Positions 18,304-27,433 of a DNA stretch of 64,000 nucleotides are shown one piece after another. The number at the start of each line of letters is the position of its first letter. Within the stretch, counting starts at the first letter, position 1. Origin of the DNA: Streptomyces sp. H27-C3 (GTDB lineage: Bacteria > Actinomycetota > Actinomycetes > Streptomycetales > Streptomycetaceae). Position numbers and translations under genes: made by a program. Below the pieces are notes generated by a model. It had not been told where the DNA came from and ran no database searches. It was given only the letters and a program-made list of their open reading frames with translations. The DNA lies in the NCBI RefSeq assembly GCF_030063415.1, contig NZ_JASITA010000011.1:62001-126000 (forward strand), given 5' to 3'.

Positions 18304-19029
18304 GTGAAGGACCCCTCCCTGCACAGGTCCGTCACCCTCTTCCGGGCCTTCATGCGAGAGCAGTCCGATCCCGAAGGGTGCTACACGCTGCTCGCCCGTG
18401 ACGCGGCGGACCAACTGGAGCGGTACACCCCGCTCGACGGCCGGGTCGTCGTCGATGTCGGCGGCGGGAACGGGCACTTCACCGAGGAGTTCCGGCGGCG
18501 CGGCGCACAGGGGTTCCTCTTCGAGCCCGACATGAAAGAGCTGAGCGCGGGCGGCCGCAAGCCCGAGGGCGCGGTCGTCGCCGACGGCTATCTGCTGCCG
18601 CTCCCCGACGGGGTCGCCGACATCAGCTTCGCCTCCAATGTGCTGGAGCACGTGGAGGACCCGCAGACCTTCCTCAGCGAGATGGCTCGGGTCACCGCGC
18701 CCGGCGGGCTGATCTACGTCTCGTTCACCAACTGGTACTCGCCCTGGGGCGGCCACGAGTGGGCGCCCTGGCACTATCTGGGCGCCGAGCGGGCCCGGCG
18801 GCGCTACCAGCGGCGTACCGGGCACCCCGCCAAGCACACCGTCGGCGAGAACCTCTTCACCATCCATATCGGCACCACCCTGCGGCAGGTACGCGCCCGC
18901 ACCGACGTCCAGGTCGTGACGGCCCGTGCCCGGTACTGGCCGTGCCTGCCCGCGCTCATACCCAAGGTGCCGGTGCTGCGCGAGTTCGCCACCTGGAACC
19001 TCCTCCTCATCCTCCGGCGGTGTCCATGA
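18304..19029 (+). CDS. class I SAM-dependent methyltransferase
   Basis: 241 residues starting at a GTG 4 bp after the GT4 stop. Motif I is VVVDVGGGNGHF (about 50-61) and motif II/III ASNVLEHVEDPQTFLSEMAR. The VLEHVEDP pattern is typical of Methyltransf_11 enzymes acting on sugars or lipids. Its stop overlaps the start of the AftD-like gene. It probably methylates the glycan or lipid assembled by the cluster. Confidence 0.86.
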   Translation: MKDPSLHRSVTLFRAFMREQSDPEGCYTLLARDAADQLERYTPLDGRVVVDVGGGNGHFTEEFRRRGAQGFLFEPDMKELSAGGRKPEGAVVADGYLLPLPDGVADISFASNVLEHVEDPQTFLSEMARVTAPGGLIYVSFTNWYSPWGGHEWAPWHYLGAERARRRYQRRTGHPAKHTVGENLFTIHIGTTLRQVRARTDVQVVTARARYWPCLPALIPKVPVLREFATWNLLLILRRCP

Positions 19030-22000
19030 CCAGCACGCTGCAGGCACCCCCTCAGGCACCGGTGCCCGCTGCCCCACCCGCACAGGGACCGTCCGAAGGC
19101 CCGCGCTCCCGGCGCTGGCTGTTCGGGTTCTGGGCGGCCGTCCTGGTCGCCCTGCTGGCGGTCTCGCCGGGCCGGATGACCTTCGACACCAAGCTGGGTG
19201 TCGTCGTCGACCCGTTCAAATTCGCCTCGGACCTCGGGGAGTTGTGGCACGACCGGGCGGGCTTCGGCGGGATCTTCGACCAGTACGTCGGATACGCCTT
19301 CCCGATGCTGCCTTTCCACGCCCTGGCCGATCTGATCCAGCTGCCGGTCTGGCTGGCCGAGCGGCTGTGGATCTCCCTCATCGTAGCCACCGCGTTCTGG
19401 GGCGCGCTGCGCCTGGCCGAGCGGCTGAACATCGGCTCCGGTCCCACCAGGCTGCTCGGAGCGGTCGCCTACGCGCTCTGGCCGACGTACACCATCGTCA
19501 TCGGGTCGACCTCGGCCGCCGCGCTGCCCGGCGCGATGCTGCCCTGGGTGCTGCTGCCGCTCACCAACCCGCGCACCAGCGCCCGGATCGCCGCGCTGCG
19601 CTCCGCCCTGCTGATCCCGTTCATGGGCGGGGTGAACGCCGCGTCCACCCTCGCCGCGCTGCTGCCCGTCGGCCTGTATCTGCTCAGCCGGGCGAACACA
19701 CCGCGCGGACGCTTGCTGCTCGCGTGGTGGCTGCCCGGCATGGTCCTTGCGACGGCCTGGTGGGTCGTGCCGCTGCTGATGCTGGGGATCTTCGGCGAGA
19801 ATTTTTTGCCGTACGTCGAGCAGGCCGAGACCACGACGGCCACCATGTCCGCCACCGAGCTGCTGCGCGGCGCGGGAAACTGGGTCGCGTATCTGAACTT
19901 CGGTGAGGCCTGGCTGCCCGCGGGCTGGGCGGTCGCCACCGCCGTACTCGCGGTACTCGGCTCGGCGTTCGCCGCCGCGCTGGGGCTGGCCGGCCTGGCC
20001 CGCCGTGATCTGCCGGAGCGGCGCTGGCTGCTGCTGGTCGTGCTGTGCGTGGTGCTCGTGACGCTGGCCGGGTACGCGGGGTCGCTGGGCGGCCCTTTCC
20101 ACTCCTTGGTGCAGGAGTGGCTGAACGGGTGGCTGGTCCCCTTCCGCAACATCTACAAGTTCCAGTCGGGCCTGGCGCTCGCCCTGGTCCTCGGCCTGAT
20201 GCACATCACCGCGGTCGCCGCGGAGAGCCGCGGCGCGCGACCGCTGCCCGGGCGCCGCTTCCTGCCGCTCGTCGCGGCGATCCTGGTGCTGCCGGGGCTG
20301 GCGTTCCCGTACCTCAACGGGAGCATTCTGCAGCCCGGTTCGTTCAGCAAGCTGCCCGGCCACTGGGAGGCCACGGCCGACTGGCTGAAGAAGTACTCCC
20401 CCGACAGCCGCGCCCTGGTCGTGCCCGCCACCGCCCACGGCCAGTACACCTGGGGCTCCTCCATCGACCAGCCGCTCGACGTCCTCGCGGACTCGCGCTG
20501 GGCGCAGCGCGACTATGTGCCGTTCGGAACGCCGGGCAACCGGCGGGCCATGGACGCGGTCGAGCAGGCACTCGTCTCGGGCAGTGAAGTGCCGGGCCTG
20601 AGTGACTACTTGAGCCGGGCCGGGCTCTACTACGTGGTGGTGCGCAACGACCTGGACCCGGACCAAATCGGGTACGTACCGCCGCAGACCGTGAAGCGCA
20701 CCCTGGAGTCATCCGGCTACCGCCGCATCACCGGCTTCGGCCCGGTGCTCACCGGCGGGCGCATCCCCGACGACACCCCGGTGCAGATCGAGGGGCTCTA
20801 TCCGCGCCAGCAGGCCGTCGAGATCTACCAGCCGAGCACCGCGACCGAGCGGCCCGGCCGGGCCGGTCTGCGCGAGGCCGCGGACACGGCTGTCGTCAGC
20901 GGTGGGCCCGAGGCGCTGCTGCGGCTGTCCGCGGACCCGTCGATGCGCCGCCGCCCCGCGGTGCTGACCGGGGACAGCCACCCCGGCGTCGGCGCCCCCG
21001 AGGTGCGGGCGGTCGGGGACGGGCTGCGGCGCGCCGACACCCGCTTCGGCCTGGTCAACTCCAATACGTCGTACACGTACACCGCGAAGGAACGCAATCC
21101 CCCGGGGGCCGTGCAGGACCCCGGCGCGCAGCCCCGGCAGATCCTGCCGACCGACGGGGTGCGGCACCAGACCACGGCGGCGCTGCGGGGCGCGGAGTCG
21201 GTGACGGCGTCGAGCAGCGGCAACTGGCTGTTCCATCTGCCGCAGTACGACCCGGTGAACGCATTCGACGGCAACCCCGACACCGCGTGGGCCGAGGGCA
21301 GCGCCGCTTCGCCGACCGGCGAGTGGCTGCGGGTCGACTTCCGGCAGAAGGTGTCGGTGCCCTCGTCGATCGGGCTGACACCGCTGCCCGGCGACGGGGT
21401 GCGGGCCGCGCCCACCGTCGTAAAGGTGGAGACCGACCGGGGTTCGAAGACCAGCCCGCTGCAGCCCAACGGCATGCCACAGACGGTCACCGCGCCCGAG
21501 GGCGAGGCGAGTTGGCTGAAGATCACGATTGTGGACGCCCAGCAGGGGCGGCCAGGTCTCACCGGGGCGGGCTTCACGGAGGTGTCCGTTCCCGGGGTGC
21601 AGGTGACCCGGCTGCTCTCGCTGCCCGAGGACACGGCGGGCGAGCCGGAGGCGACCGGCTCCGAGGTGTTCTCGCTGCACCGGGGCAGCGACCCGGGCGG
21701 GCTCTCACCGGCGTCGGCCGAGGTCGGTCTGCACCGGCAGTTCAACTCCACGGCGGGCGGCGACTACGCACTGCGGGCGACCGCGCTGCCGGTGCCCGGC
21801 GACGCGCTCGACGAGCTGCTGTACCGGATCGCACCCGAGCAGCGGCGGCGGGTCACCGCGACCGCCGACTCGACGGCCAAGCTCGGTGCGTCACTGACAC
21901 CGCGCAACCTGGTCGACGGCGACCTGACGACGTCGTGGATCGCCGGGGACCGCGCCGTGCTGCATCTGCGCTGGCCCGGCAAGCGGCCCGTCGGCGAGAT

Positions 22001-23855
22001 CGTCTTCGCGGCGGCGGGCGGGCTTTCCACCCGACCCGAGCAGGTGGAGATCAGCTCCCCGGACGGGGCTGCGACCGCCTCGGTCGACGAGAACGGTCTT
22101 GCCCGCTTCGAGCCGATCAACACCGACCGGCTCGACATCACCATCTCGCGGTCGGCGCCGCTGACCATCCACAACCCGGTCGCGGACGGCGAGATGCAGC
22201 TTCCGGTGGGGCTGAGCGAGGTGTACGTCCCCGCTCTTGAGGAGTTCCGCGTACCGCAGCCCGACCCGGAGGAGAAGTTCGAACTCCCCTGCGGGCAGGG
22301 CCCGGTGCTCTCCATAGACGGCACGCTGCACGCGACGAGCGCGCAGGGCCGGCTGGCTGATCTGACGGAGCGTCGGCCGATCGAGGTCGCACTGTGCGCG
22401 GGCGAGCAGCGCAACGGTCAGGCCGAACTCTCCCCGGGCACCCACCGGGTGGAGGCGGGCGACACAGGTCCGCTCGCGATCACCGACATCACGCTGATCC
22501 GGGGCAGCGCGTCCGCTCCGGCGGCCGAAGCACGCGGTCTCACCGTCACGGACGGCGCCGGTGACCGGCGCACCGTGCGGGTGGTAGCGGGCCAGGCGTC
22601 GTACCTCCAGTTGTACGAGAACGAGAACTCCGGCTGGCACGCGACGCTGAACGGCAAGGAGCTGCCGTCGGTGCGGCTCGACGGCTGGCAGCAGGGCTGG
22701 CTGGTCCCCGAGGGCGAGGGCGGCACGGTGCGCCTGGAGTACGAGCCCGCGCGGTGGTACGAGGCCGGGCTGATCGGCGGCGCGATCGGCGTCGCCGTCC
22801 TGGTGGGCCTGGCGCTGTTCCGGCGCCGCGCCCAGAACCCGGACCCCGCGCAGCAGGTCCCGCCGACCGCGCCCGGCCCGGTGCTCGGCGTCGCGGTGCT
22901 CACGGTGGTCCTGATCGTGGTGGCGGGCCCGGTGGCCCTGCTCGTCCCGGCCCTGGCCCTGGTCGCCCACTTCCGGCACACGCTGTTGCCCCCGATCGCG
23001 CTGGTCGCGATGGCGGCGGCGGGCATCGCGGCGGCGGCGGACGCGGGCGCACCGCCATCCACGGACGCGGGTGCGTTCGGCCCGGCGGCGCAGTTCCTGG
23101 CACTGACGGCGCTGGTGGCGGCCCTGGTCACGACGCGCTCCCGCGATACGGGCCGGACCCCGGCCATGGGCACCCCGGTCGCGGGGCCGGACCCGGGCGC
23201 TTCGGGGACGTACCCCGGCCCGGCGACGCCGGGCGCGGGGCCGTACCCGCCGCCGGGCCAGAGCGGGGGCGCGGGCACCCCGGGCACGCATCACGACCCC
23301 GGAACTCCGGGCGCCAACCCGCCCCCGGCAGCTTCGGGTTGGGGCGCCGATCTGGAAGCCCCGCGCTCGGGCACCGACCCGGGAGCCCCGGGCTGGGGGC
23401 CACCGCCCCCGGCCGTTCCGGGCCGCCGGGACCCCGACCCGGACGCCTCGGTGTGGGGGCCGGGCCCCGGCGCGCCCGCCGCGAGCCCCGCCGCGGGGCC
23501 GGACCCGCGGGCGGGCGGGGGTTCGTACCCCGGCCCGGGTGGCTCACGCTCGGAGGCCCCGACCATTCCCGGCCCGCGCCAGGCCTCCGGCACCGGGAAC
23601 GCGAGCCGGACACCGGACCCGCCGGGCCCGGAAAACGCGCTCCCACCGGGGACTTCACCCCACGCGGGCCCAGAGGTCGACCCGGACCCCGAACCCGTCG
23701 ACCGGCCACCGCCCGGCCACCGCGACGAGCCCGGCTCCCACAAACGAACCGGTCCGGACAGTCCGGGCGCCCCACCGCCAGGACCGGCCCCGAAACCGGG
23801 TCCGTCGGACACGGCGGGCTCCAGCGACCACAGCGCGGAGGAGAACGACAGGTGA
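19026..23855 (+). CDS. AftD-like alpha-(1->3)-arabinofuranosyltransferase
   Basis: 1,609 residues from the ATG at 19026, overlapping the methyltransferase stop. The N-terminal GT-C membrane domain (about a dozen helices up to residue 440) has the family signature VVDPFKFASDLGELWHD and GYAFPMLPFHAL. It is followed by a large extracellular part with discoidin-like (F5/8 type C) modules, for example NAFDGNPDTAWAEG and NLVDGDLTTSWIAGDR, and a last membrane region near residues 1240-1350. The final 240 residues (from about 1371) are a Pro/Gly-rich low-complexity tail. In mycobacteria AftD branches arabinan. Streptomyces makes no arabinogalactan, so the acceptor here is unknown. Confidence 0.88.
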   Translation: MTSTLQAPPQAPVPAAPPAQGPSEGPRSRRWLFGFWAAVLVALLAVSPGRMTFDTKLGVVVDPFKFASDLGELWHDRAGFGGIFDQYVGYAFPMLPFHALADLIQLPVWLAERLWISLIVATAFWGALRLAERLNIGSGPTRLLGAVAYALWPTYTIVIGSTSAAALPGAMLPWVLLPLTNPRTSARIAALRSALLIPFMGGVNAASTLAALLPVGLYLLSRANTPRGRLLLAWWLPGMVLATAWWVVPLLMLGIFGENFLPYVEQAETTTATMSATELLRGAGNWVAYLNFGEAWLPAGWAVATAVLAVLGSAFAAALGLAGLARRDLPERRWLLLVVLCVVLVTLAGYAGSLGGPFHSLVQEWLNGWLVPFRNIYKFQSGLALALVLGLMHITAVAAESRGARPLPGRRFLPLVAAILVLPGLAFPYLNGSILQPGSFSKLPGHWEATADWLKKYSPDSRALVVPATAHGQYTWGSSIDQPLDVLADSRWAQRDYVPFGTPGNRRAMDAVEQALVSGSEVPGLSDYLSRAGLYYVVVRNDLDPDQIGYVPPQTVKRTLESSGYRRITGFGPVLTGGRIPDDTPVQIEGLYPRQQAVEIYQPSTATERPGRAGLREAADTAVVSGGPEALLRLSADPSMRRRPAVLTGDSHPGVGAPEVRAVGDGLRRADTRFGLVNSNTSYTYTAKERNPPGAVQDPGAQPRQILPTDGVRHQTTAALRGAESVTASSSGNWLFHLPQYDPVNAFDGNPDTAWAEGSAASPTGEWLRVDFRQKVSVPSSIGLTPLPGDGVRAAPTVVKVETDRGSKTSPLQPNGMPQTVTAPEGEASWLKITIVDAQQGRPGLTGAGFTEVSVPGVQVTRLLSLPEDTAGEPEATGSEVFSLHRGSDPGGLSPASAEVGLHRQFNSTAGGDYALRATALPVPGDALDELLYRIAPEQRRRVTATADSTAKLGASLTPRNLVDGDLTTSWIAGDRAVLHLRWPGKRPVGEIVFAAAGGLSTRPEQVEISSPDGAATASVDENGLARFEPINTDRLDITISRSAPLTIHNPVADGEMQLPVGLSEVYVPALEEFRVPQPDPEEKFELPCGQGPVLSIDGTLHATSAQGRLADLTERRPIEVALCAGEQRNGQAELSPGTHRVEAGDTGPLAITDITLIRGSASAPAAEARGLTVTDGAGDRRTVRVVAGQASYLQLYENENSGWHATLNGKELPSVRLDGWQQGWLVPEGEGGTVRLEYEPARWYEAGLIGGAIGVAVLVGLALFRRRAQNPDPAQQVPPTAPGPVLGVAVLTVVLIVVAGPVALLVPALALVAHFRHTLLPPIALVAMAAAGIAAAADAGAPPSTDAGAFGPAAQFLALTALVAALVTTRSRDTGRTPAMGTPVAGPDPGASGTYPGPATPGAGPYPPPGQSGGAGTPGTHHDPGTPGANPPPAASGWGADLEAPRSGTDPGAPGWGPPPPAVPGRRDPDPDASVWGPGPGAPAASPAAGPDPRAGGGSYPGPGGSRSEAPTIPGPRQASGTGNASRTPDPPGPENALPPGTSPHAGPEVDPDPEPVDRPPPGHRDEPGSHKRTGPDSPGAPPPGPAPKPGPSDTAGSSDHSAEENDR

Positions 23856-25159
23856 CTGCCTTGCAGCATCCGCACCCCGCCCGGCACGAGGGACCGGCGC
23901 CGCGGGTGCCCTTCACCGTCGTCGACGAGGTCACCCGGCACTGCCTGGAGCCGCGCGAGCCCGAGACCGTACACATTGAGGTGCACCTGCCGCAGCGGCC
24001 GGACCCCGACCGGCTGCGGGCCGCGTTCACCGAGGCCCTGCGGCGCCATCCGCGCATCCTGATGCGGGAGGCGCCGGGGCCCTGGTACCGGCGGCGGTAC
24101 GAGTGGGAGCTCACCCGCGAGCCCGACACGGACGTCGTGACCTTCCTGGAGCCAGGACCCGACGTCCTGGCGCGGGCGCGCGAGCGGGCGCTGACCGTCG
24201 CGCCGCCGCTGGCGCTCTCCCCGCCGGTCCGGCTGGAGGTCATCGACCGCGTCCTGCTGCTGGTCGTCAACCACACCGCCCTCGACGGCCCCGCATGTCT
24301 GCGCGTCCTGGCCACCGCCGCCGACATCTACGGCGGCCGCGACAACTCCCCCGCGACCGCGCCGGTACGGGCCGCCGCGCCGGAGAGCGCACCGGAGCCG
24401 CCCGGCCCCGGCGGCGGCACCGGCTTCACCCCGGTCGCCCGGGTCGCCCACGGCACGCCCGACGGGGGCTCCGGAAACGGGATACTGATCGCCGAGCTGC
24501 CGGTACCTCGCAGGCCGAAGGGCGCTCCGTACACCGTCAACGACCAGCTGATGGTCGCCACCGCCCGCATGATCACCCGCTGGAACCAGGAGCGCGGCAG
24601 CCGGCCGCGCCCCATGCGGATCACCATGCCCGTCGACGACCGCACCCGCGGGCTCGACATGCCGATCGGCAACGGGACGCGGCTCGTCGAAGTCCCGTTC
24701 CAGGTAGCGGAGTTGGCGGGAGAACCGGACGTACCTGAGCTGTTGCGCCGCACTGCGGAGCGCACCCTCGCGCTCAAGGCCGTCACCCGCCCCCAGCTCG
24801 GCCACGGCGCCGCCCTGCTCACCGCGCCCGTGCTGCCGGTCGGGCTCCGATCGGCGCTCACCCGCGGGCTGCGCCGGGCCGCCGCGCCCTGGACCTCGAC
24901 CACGCTGCTCAGCAACATCGGCCGGGTCCCGTACCCGCTGGACTTCGGCGAGGGCACCGGCCGCGCGACGGCCGTCTGGTTCTCGGCGCCGGCGCGGATG
25001 CCGCGCGGGCTGACGGTGACCACGGCGAGCACCGCCGGCCGGCTGCACCTGGCCCTGCGCTGGTCCGGCGCGCTCCTCGGCCCCGGCGACGGCGACCGGC
25101 TGCGCGACCTCTTCGAGCAGTACCTCGACGCCACTTCAGAGGGAGGCGGTCCATCATGA
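23852..25159 (+). CDS. condensation-domain-like acyltransferase
   Basis: 435 residues from a GTG that overlaps the AftD stop. It shows the chloramphenicol-acetyltransferase/condensation fold: VNHTALDGPA supplies the HHxxxDG-like motif (here NHTALDG, first His replaced by Asn), and TTLLSNIGRV resembles the DFGWG-region strand. Such stand-alone proteins transfer acyl groups to hydroxyls. In this cluster it may acylate the glycan or lipid product. No carrier domain is present. Confidence 0.7.
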   Translation: MTALQHPHPARHEGPAPRVPFTVVDEVTRHCLEPREPETVHIEVHLPQRPDPDRLRAAFTEALRRHPRILMREAPGPWYRRRYEWELTREPDTDVVTFLEPGPDVLARARERALTVAPPLALSPPVRLEVIDRVLLLVVNHTALDGPACLRVLATAADIYGGRDNSPATAPVRAAAPESAPEPPGPGGGTGFTPVARVAHGTPDGGSGNGILIAELPVPRRPKGAPYTVNDQLMVATARMITRWNQERGSRPRPMRITMPVDDRTRGLDMPIGNGTRLVEVPFQVAELAGEPDVPELLRRTAERTLALKAVTRPQLGHGAALLTAPVLPVGLRSALTRGLRRAAAPWTSTTLLSNIGRVPYPLDFGEGTGRATAVWFSAPARMPRGLTVTTASTAGRLHLALRWSGALLGPGDGDRLRDLFEQYLDATSEGGGPS

Positions 25160-25926
25160 CGAGCACCAGCACACTCCCTTCCGACCTGCCCGGCGCGTCC
25201 CCCCGACCCTCGGGTCTGCGCGAGTTCTACGAGGACCCCACCGTCCCGGTCGCCTCCGGTGACGCCCGCAGCCTGCGCCAGGCGCGAATGCTCGCCGCCG
25301 CCCTCGGCCCGCCCGCTCCCCCGGCCACCGTCCTCGACATCGGCTGCGGCGACGGCACGGCTGCGGCCACCGCGGCGCCGCTCATCTCCGGCCACCGCGT
25401 CATCGGCGTCGACTGGTCGCAGGACGCGCTGCGCCGCGCGTCCGCCCGTATCAACCACGTAGTACGGGGTGAACTCACCGACGGGGGCCTGCCGTTCCCG
25501 GACGGCTCCGCAGACGCGGTCCTCTTCAGCGAGGTCATCGAACACCTCGTGGATCCCGACAGCGCCCTCGACGAGATCCGCCGCGTGCTGGCCCCGGGCG
25601 GCCACCTCATGCTGTCGACGCCCAACCTCGCAGCCTGGTACAACCGCGTCCTGCTGCTCGCCGGGGTCCAGCCGGTCTTCTCCGAGGTCAGCCTGCGCGC
25701 CATCCACGGCCGGCCGGGCCGGGAGGTGGTGGGGCATCTGCGCCTGTACACCGCCCGCGCGCTGCGCCAATTCCTGATGGCGTCGGGCTTCGACGTCGTA
25801 CGCATCGCAGGGGCGCCCTTTCACGGCGTACCGCGCCCCCTGCGCCCATTCGACCGGCTCGCCTGCGCGGCGCCGAGCGCGGCTTCCATCCTGCTGGTGC
25901 ATGCCCGCCGTCGCGCCGGGGACTGA
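25156..25926 (+). CDS. class I SAM-dependent methyltransferase
   Basis: 256 residues, ATG overlapping the previous stop. Motif I VLDIGCGDGTAAA (about 57-69), motif II GVDWSQDALRRA, and FSEVIEHLVDPDSALDEIRR with STPNLAAWYNR, the latter typical of sugar or lipid methyltransferases of the UbiG/Methyltransf_11 type. It is the second methyltransferase of the cluster. Confidence 0.87.
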   Translation: MTSTSTLPSDLPGASPRPSGLREFYEDPTVPVASGDARSLRQARMLAAALGPPAPPATVLDIGCGDGTAAATAAPLISGHRVIGVDWSQDALRRASARINHVVRGELTDGGLPFPDGSADAVLFSEVIEHLVDPDSALDEIRRVLAPGGHLMLSTPNLAAWYNRVLLLAGVQPVFSEVSLRAIHGRPGREVVGHLRLYTARALRQFLMASGFDVVRIAGAPFHGVPRPLRPFDRLACAAPSAASILLVHARRRAGD

Positions 25927-25931
25927 GCCCG

Positions 25932-26855
25932 ATGTGGTGGGGAGTGGCCTCGGCACTGCTCGCGAACGTCCTGTACAGCACCGGCTTTGTCCTCCAGAAG
26001 CGCGCGCTCGCCAAGCTCCCCGAGCTCAGCGTGCGCAGCCCCGCGCGACTGGTCCGCCTGCTGCTCGGCAGCCCGTTGTGGATCGCGGGTTCCCTGTCGC
26101 TCGCCGGCGGATTCGCCGCGCAGCTCGTCGTGTACCGGACCCTGCCGATGGCCGCCGCACAGGCGATCTTCGTCTCGGGCCTGGTTCTGCTGCTGCTCCT
26201 GTCCTCCGTCTTCCTGGGCGAACGGACCTCGGGCCGCGAGCGGTACGCCATCGCGGCGATCCTGGCGGCCCTGCTGATGGTCGTCGCGTCCCTGCGCCAG
26301 GACGCGGACAGCGTCGGCCGCAGTTCACCCGCCCCGCTGATCCTGCTGATCAGCGGCCTCGCCCTGGTCGCGGGCTACTCGCTGTACGTCTCCACCGAGC
26401 GCCGCACGGCCCGCCGCCACCGGAACCGGCCGCCGGCCTCGGGCGTCGAGTACGGCGCCGCCGTCGGCCTGGTTTACGGGGTGAGCTCACTCGCCATCAA
26501 GGGCGTCTCCGCGCACCTCACCACGGACACCCTCGACGACCCGGGCGGGGCCGTGATGGACCTGCTGACCTCGCCGTACCCGTACCTGCTGCTGATCACG
26601 GGCGCGACGGGCCTGGTGCTGTCCCAGTCGGCGCTCCAGCGTTGCCGGGCGTCGCTGATCGTGCCGGTGTGCACGACGGTCTCCTGTCTGTTCACGGCGG
26701 TCCTGGGCACGCTCGCCTTCGGCGAGTCCCTGCCCGACGATCCGCTGCTGCTGGCCCTGCGGGTGGCGGGCGCGACGCTCGCCGTCGCGGTCCTGCTCAC
26801 CCTGACCGCCCAACCTGCCGTCGAATCAAAGGAGTTGGAACATGAACCCCGATGA
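25932..26855 (+). CDS. EamA/DMT-like multidrug or lipid-carrier transporter
   Basis: 307 residues with nine or ten hydrophobic helices, starting MWWGVASALLANVLYSTGFV. The NIPA/EamA-type pattern LPMAAAQAIFVSGLV and LGERTSG is visible. In this setting an EamA protein might flip a lipid-linked sugar, as ArnE/F-like proteins do, but that is inference. It overlaps the following small gene by 14 bp. Confidence 0.75.
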   Translation: MWWGVASALLANVLYSTGFVLQKRALAKLPELSVRSPARLVRLLLGSPLWIAGSLSLAGGFAAQLVVYRTLPMAAAQAIFVSGLVLLLLLSSVFLGERTSGRERYAIAAILAALLMVVASLRQDADSVGRSSPAPLILLISGLALVAGYSLYVSTERRTARRHRNRPPASGVEYGAAVGLVYGVSSLAIKGVSAHLTTDTLDDPGGAVMDLLTSPYPYLLLITGATGLVLSQSALQRCRASLIVPVCTTVSCLFTAVLGTLAFGESLPDDPLLLALRVAGATLAVAVLLTLTAQPAVESKELEHEPR

Positions 26856-27054
26856 CCCCCTGCTGAAGATCATCGCCTGCCCGCTGGACAAGGGCCCGCT
26901 CACCCTGCTCGCCCTGGAGGACGCCCTCTACAACCCGCGGCTGCACCGCCGTTACCCGATCGTCGACGGCATCCCCCAACTCCTGCCGTCCTCGGGCGAA
27001 CAGGTGGCCGAGGACGAGCACCAGCGCCTGCTGGGCCTGACAGCCGGCCCCTGA
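26842..27054 (+). CDS. Trm112-like (UPF0434) protein
   Basis: 70 residues with ACPLDKGPL at the start and YPIVDGIPQLLP, the UPF0434/YcaR pattern. Only one cysteine remains, as in other bacterial members that do not bind zinc through four Cys. Eukaryotic Trm112 is a scaffold that activates methyltransferases. Lying in an operon with two methyltransferases, it may assist one of them. It overlaps the transporter gene and ends the cluster. Confidence 0.8.
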   Translation: MNPDDPLLKIIACPLDKGPLTLLALEDALYNPRLHRRYPIVDGIPQLLPSSGEQVAEDEHQRLLGLTAGP

Positions 27055-27076
27055 CCCCGGAGTCGAAGTCAAGCGC

Positions 27077-27292
27077 TCAGCCCAGGGGCCGGGCCGAGGT
27101 GGCGACGGACAGCTCACGGCTCGCCCGGGTCGAGGCGCCGAGGGCGACGATCCTGGCGTCGCCCACCATCGCAGCCAACGGCCGCACCTCGGCCAGGGAG
27201 GCCCGGGAATCGAGGACGGACACGGGATGTGCGCCCTCCCCGATCCACCGGCCAACATCCTTGCTCTCGGGCCCAGTCCCAGCGTCGGTCAC
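27077..27292 (-). pseudogene. N-terminal scrap of an erythromycin esterase-family protein
   Basis: RPLAAMVGDARIVALGASTR followed by ASREL matches the first conserved block of erythromycin esterase-like proteins, where GES/GEATH is usual; here the Glu is replaced (GAST). The frame stops after 71 residues, while the family is about 400 long. The region 27293-27433 has no gene. Confidence 0.6.
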
Positions 27293-27433
27293 CGCGGACC
27301 TCCTCGTTCGTCATGTTCGCGTGCTGAACGCCGGGCAACGGCCGACGACGTACCGACACGATTGAACATCGACCGAGGTTGAGGTCAAGCGGGAGCCGCC
27401 CCGAGATGTCTCGGGGGCACCTTCAGGGGCGCC

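Noticed and set aside
18804..20666. 620-codon minus-strand open frame opposite the AftD-like gene
   Set aside because: Composition (RRG, QQ, HPG runs) is that of a shadow frame, and the AftD frame has clear helices and family motifs.
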